From Myxococcota bacterium (lineage in GTDB: Bacteria; Myxococcota; Polyangia; GCA-2747355; JAKLHH01), in contig JAKLHH010000507.1 of the NCBI GenBank assembly GCA_022710245.1, positions 1 through 6,054 on the forward strand: a stretch of DNA of 6,054 nt, given 5' to 3'. Under the pieces are notes generated by a model. The model was not told the origin of the DNA, ran no database searches, and saw only the letters and a list, made by a program, of their open reading frames with translations. Within the stretch, counting starts at the first letter, position 1. Every line of letters begins with the position of its first letter. Shown here piece after piece: positions 4,429 through 6,054 of the stretch. The position numbers were made by a program, and so were the translations under genes.

Positions 4429-6054
4429 ATGACTGATGGGATGAACGCGACCGGCCCGCTCGACACCTTCGAGCGCGAGCTCCGCCGCGCGGCGACGCTC
4501 CTCGCCGAGGGGCGCCTCGAGCAGGCGCACACCTGGGCCTCGGAGGCGCTCGCGCTGCGGCCGGCGAACCTGCTCGCGCAGAACCTCCTCGGCCTGATCC
4601 TCTTCCAGCAGCACCGCTTCCCCGCCGCGCAGGAGATCTTCGAGCTCCTGGTCCGGCGCAACCCCGACGTGGTCATGCTGCGGCTCAACGCGGCGCTGGG
4701 GGCGCTCCACGCCGAGGACCCGGCGCGCGCGCTCGAGCACCTGCGCCGCGTCGTCGACTTGGACCCGGGCCACGGCCGTGCCTTCGCCTACCTCGGGCTC
4801 GCGCACCTGCGCCTGGGCGAGCTCCACCTCGCGCGCGCCGCGCTGCTCGAGGCCGGGGTCGAGGACCTCGCGGTGCGCGCCAGCGAGGCGACCACCACGG
4901 AGCTGGTCGCCGGCCTCGACGCGGATCTGCAGCTCCGCGCCGAGGGGCTGCTCCCCTCGTACGAGGGCCCCTCGCCCTGCGAGGGCTTCGCCGAGGTGGG
5001 CCCGCTCTACCCGCTCGAGACCTGGCGCGAGCTCGAGGAGGAGGTGCCGCCGGTGCCGCCTCCCCCGCCCGCGTCCTTCGACCCGGGCGCGCCGCTGCCG
5101 GCCGCGCTGCCGCTGGCGAGCGCCTCGCACCCGTCGCCGCCCGCGCCCCCCCCACTGCCCCCGCCGCGCTCCGCCGTGATCGTCAGCGAGGCGCAGGTGG
5201 CCTCGGTCGCTGGCACCATCGACACCGAGGACCGGCCCCCGCCGCGCGAGCCCCGGAGGGACGGCGCCAAGGTCGAGGTGGCGCTCGAGCCGGAGGAGCC
5301 GCGACGGCTGGCGCCGGAGCCGGCGCTGGGCGAGGCGCGCCCCGAGGAGCTCGGCGTGGCGCCCGTCGACGAAGCCTCGCTTCATCGCGGAGCCTCCGCA
5401 GGAGGCGAGCAGGGGGAATTCGCCCTTCATCGCGGAGCCTCCGCAGGAGGCGAGCAGGGCGAATTGTCGCTGCGCGCGGCCACCGCGGACGAGGACTTCG
5501 GGCTGGCGCCGGTCGAGGCGCGGCCAGCGCTGGCCAGCCGCGTCGCGGCTCCGGCCCTCGAGGAGGTCGTCAGCCTCGAGGTGGAGCCGCCGGCCGACGC
5601 GCCCGGCCTGCTGAAGACCGGAGGGGCGGTGGCGGCGACCGCGGGGCAGGTCGTCCTCGCCGCGGCGTCCCGGGAGGAGAGCGCGGCGGCTGGGCTGGCG
5701 CTCGCGGCCGAGCTGGGCCAGGAGCCTGATGTCCGGGTGGTGGCCGAGCCGCTGCCCGCGTCGGGCTCGCAGCCCGGCTCCGATGGGCCGGAGGGCTGGG
5801 GCGAGCTCGACGCCGCCTGGTCCGAGGAGGGTGCAGCGCCGGCGAGCGACGCCGCCTGGTCCGAGGAGGGTGCAGCGCCGGCGAGCGACGCCGCCTGGTC
5901 CGAGGAGGGCGCAGCGCCGGCGAGCGACGCCGCCTGGTCCGAGGAGGGCGCAGCGCCGGCGAGCGACGCTCCCGGGCCCGCCGGGGTCGACGACATCAGC
6001 GCGGAGCCGGAGGCGGCGGCGAGCACCGAGGCAAGCTCCGAGCTCGCGGCGCCA
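4429..6054 (+). CDS. TPR protein with long Pro-rich then Ala/Glu-rich repetitive tail (3' end beyond window)
   Basis: The frame has no stop from the ATG at 4429 to the right edge: 542 residues seen, C-terminus missing. Residues 14-146 form about four tetratricopeptide repeats, with the typical pattern of small and aromatic residues (for example LLAEGRLEQAHTWASEALAL at 24-43, then AYLGLAHLRLGELHLARAAL at 120-139), ending in loops with 'NPD' or 'LDPGH'. TPRs bind other proteins. Residues 147-205 are mixed. Residues 207-246 are Pro-rich (VPPVPPPPP and PPPLPPP), and the remainder is Ala/Glu/Pro-rich and probably disordered. That tail contains a duplicated 15-residue unit (319-346) and four copies of DAAWSEEGAAPAS (461-512). 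There is no signal peptide or membrane segment, so it is probably cytoplasmic. In myxobacteria similar TPR-linker proteins can end in an AIM24-type domain; that is recollection and cannot be tested here. It lies 35 bp after nadB on the same strand. Confidence 0.85.
   Translation, partial: MTDGMNATGPLDTFERELRRAATLLAEGRLEQAHTWASEALALRPANLLAQNLLGLILFQQHRFPAAQEIFELLVRRNPDVVMLRLNAALGALHAEDPARALEHLRRVVDLDPGHGRAFAYLGLAHLRLGELHLARAALLEAGVEDLAVRASEATTTELVAGLDADLQLRAEGLLPSYEGPSPCEGFAEVGPLYPLETWRELEEEVPPVPPPPPASFDPGAPLPAALPLASASHPSPPAPPPLPPPRSAVIVSEAQVASVAGTIDTEDRPPPREPRRDGAKVEVALEPEEPRRLAPEPALGEARPEELGVAPVDEASLHRGASAGGEQGEFALHRGASAGGEQGELSLRAATADEDFGLAPVEARPALASRVAAPALEEVVSLEVEPPADAPGLLKTGGAVAATAGQVVLAAASREESAAAGLALAAELGQEPDVRVVAEPLPASGSQPGSDGPEGWGELDAAWSEEGAAPASDAAWSEEGAAPASDAAWSEEGAAPASDAAWSEEGAAPASDAPGPAGVDDISAEPEAAASTEASSELAAP
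5146..5153 (+). repeat. Run of eight C inside the TPR gene
   Basis: A C8 homopolymer lies in the codons for the Pro-rich linker (about residues 240-242). A slip of one base would shift the frame. The frame stays open on both sides as written. Confidence 0.8.
5380..5465 (+). repeat. Two direct copies of a 41-bp element at 45-bp period, inside the TPR gene
   Basis: Bases 5380-5420 and 5425-5465 are identical except for one position (G at 5415, C at 5460). The period is 45 bp, so the frame is kept. The plus-strand product is LHRGASAGGEQGEF then LHRGASAGGEQGEL, a basic/Gly-rich insert in an otherwise acidic Ala/Glu/Pro tail. Each copy contains the hairpin GCCTCC-GCA-GGAGGC. Two almost identical copies with even the synonymous bases kept point to a recent duplication or insertion. 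Confidence 0.9.
5417..5465. repeat. Palindromic unit bounded by perfect 10-bp inverted repeats
   Basis: AATTCGCCCT (5417-5426) is the exact reverse complement of AGGGCGAATT (5456-5465). Inside are two overlapping and therefore mutually exclusive stems: GCGGAG-C-CTCCGC (5432-5444) and GCCTCC-GCA-GGAGGC (5437-5451). The first direct copy keeps 9 of 10 bases of the right arm (5411-5420), while its left arm (5372-5381) is not conserved. The AATT ends stand out against the local G+C. The shape resembles REP-like or other small non-autonomous palindromic elements. Confidence 0.6.
5809..5969 (+). repeat. Four tandem 39-bp repeats encoding DAAWSEEGAAPAS
   Basis: Copies lie at 5809-5847, 5848-5886, 5887-5925 and 5926-5964, followed by a 5-base partial (GACGC). 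Copies 1 and 2 are identical and copies 3 and 4 are identical. The pairs differ only at the Gly codon (GGT in 1-2, GGC in 3-4). The length is a multiple of three, so copy-number change would alter the protein tail without a frameshift. Each unit presents one Trp in an acidic setting. Confidence 0.95.

Noticed and set aside
4312..5430. 372-codon minus-strand frame beginning with a lipobox-like LLASCGGSAMK string
   Set aside because: It is antisense to the TPR gene, and the lipoprotein-like start comes only from the palindromic repeat. The rest is Arg/Gly/Leu-rich without motifs.
5809..5969. CRISPR array
   Set aside because: The 39-bp units are directly adjacent with no spacers and encode a continuous in-frame peptide repeat.
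5427..6026. Minus-strand frame with repeats SLAGAAPSSDQAA
   Set aside because: It is the antisense reading of the four 39-bp repeats in the TPR gene; there is no independent sign of coding.

Overview
This 6,054-bp window has very high G+C and strongly G/C-biased third codon positions. It carries an SBBP/beta-propeller-type lipoprotein built on 'DLGGGPL' repeats, a DUF4124-type soluble lytic transglycosylase, and a TPR protein with a long Ala/Glu/Pro-rich tail. That mix suggests a myxobacterium or a related deltaproteobacterium. This assignment is inferred from gene content and composition; no taxonomic marker is present.

Layout, left to right: (1) the last 59 codons of an FAD/NAD(P)-dependent pyridine nucleotide-disulfide oxidoreductase (+), ending at 182; (2) a secreted, probably lipid-anchored protein of seven ~60-residue repeats (+, ending at 1700), whose true start is unclear; (3) a ~300-bp convergent intergenic region (1701-2008) rich in small hairpins and palindromes, with a doubtful short minus-strand ORF; (4) a complete lytic transglycosylase on the minus strand (2009-2665), with a good sigma70-like promoter so close to the ATG that the mRNA may be leaderless; (5) a complete L-aspartate oxidase gene, nadB (+, 2786-4393), divergent from the transglycosylase; (6) 35 bp later, a long open frame starting at 4429 and running off the right edge (542 codons seen), with four N-terminal TPRs followed by a Pro-rich and then Ala/Glu-rich linker.

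The genes do not form one obvious pathway. NadB makes iminoaspartate for NAD synthesis, but no nadA or nadC is in the window. The transglycosylase and the propeller lipoprotein are envelope proteins. The TPR gene probably shares a transcript with nadB because of the short gap and same strand, but no functional link can be shown.

The least ordinary DNA lies inside the TPR gene. One part is a duplicated 45-bp-period element whose second copy is bounded by perfect 10-bp inverted repeats and contains two mutually exclusive hairpins. Another is a fourfold 39-bp tandem repeat encoding DAAWSEEGAAPAS. I found no CRISPR array, tRNA, rRNA, IS element or clear new defence-type system. The best candidates for something undescribed are the palindromic in-gene element and the possible leaderless or non-canonical starts.
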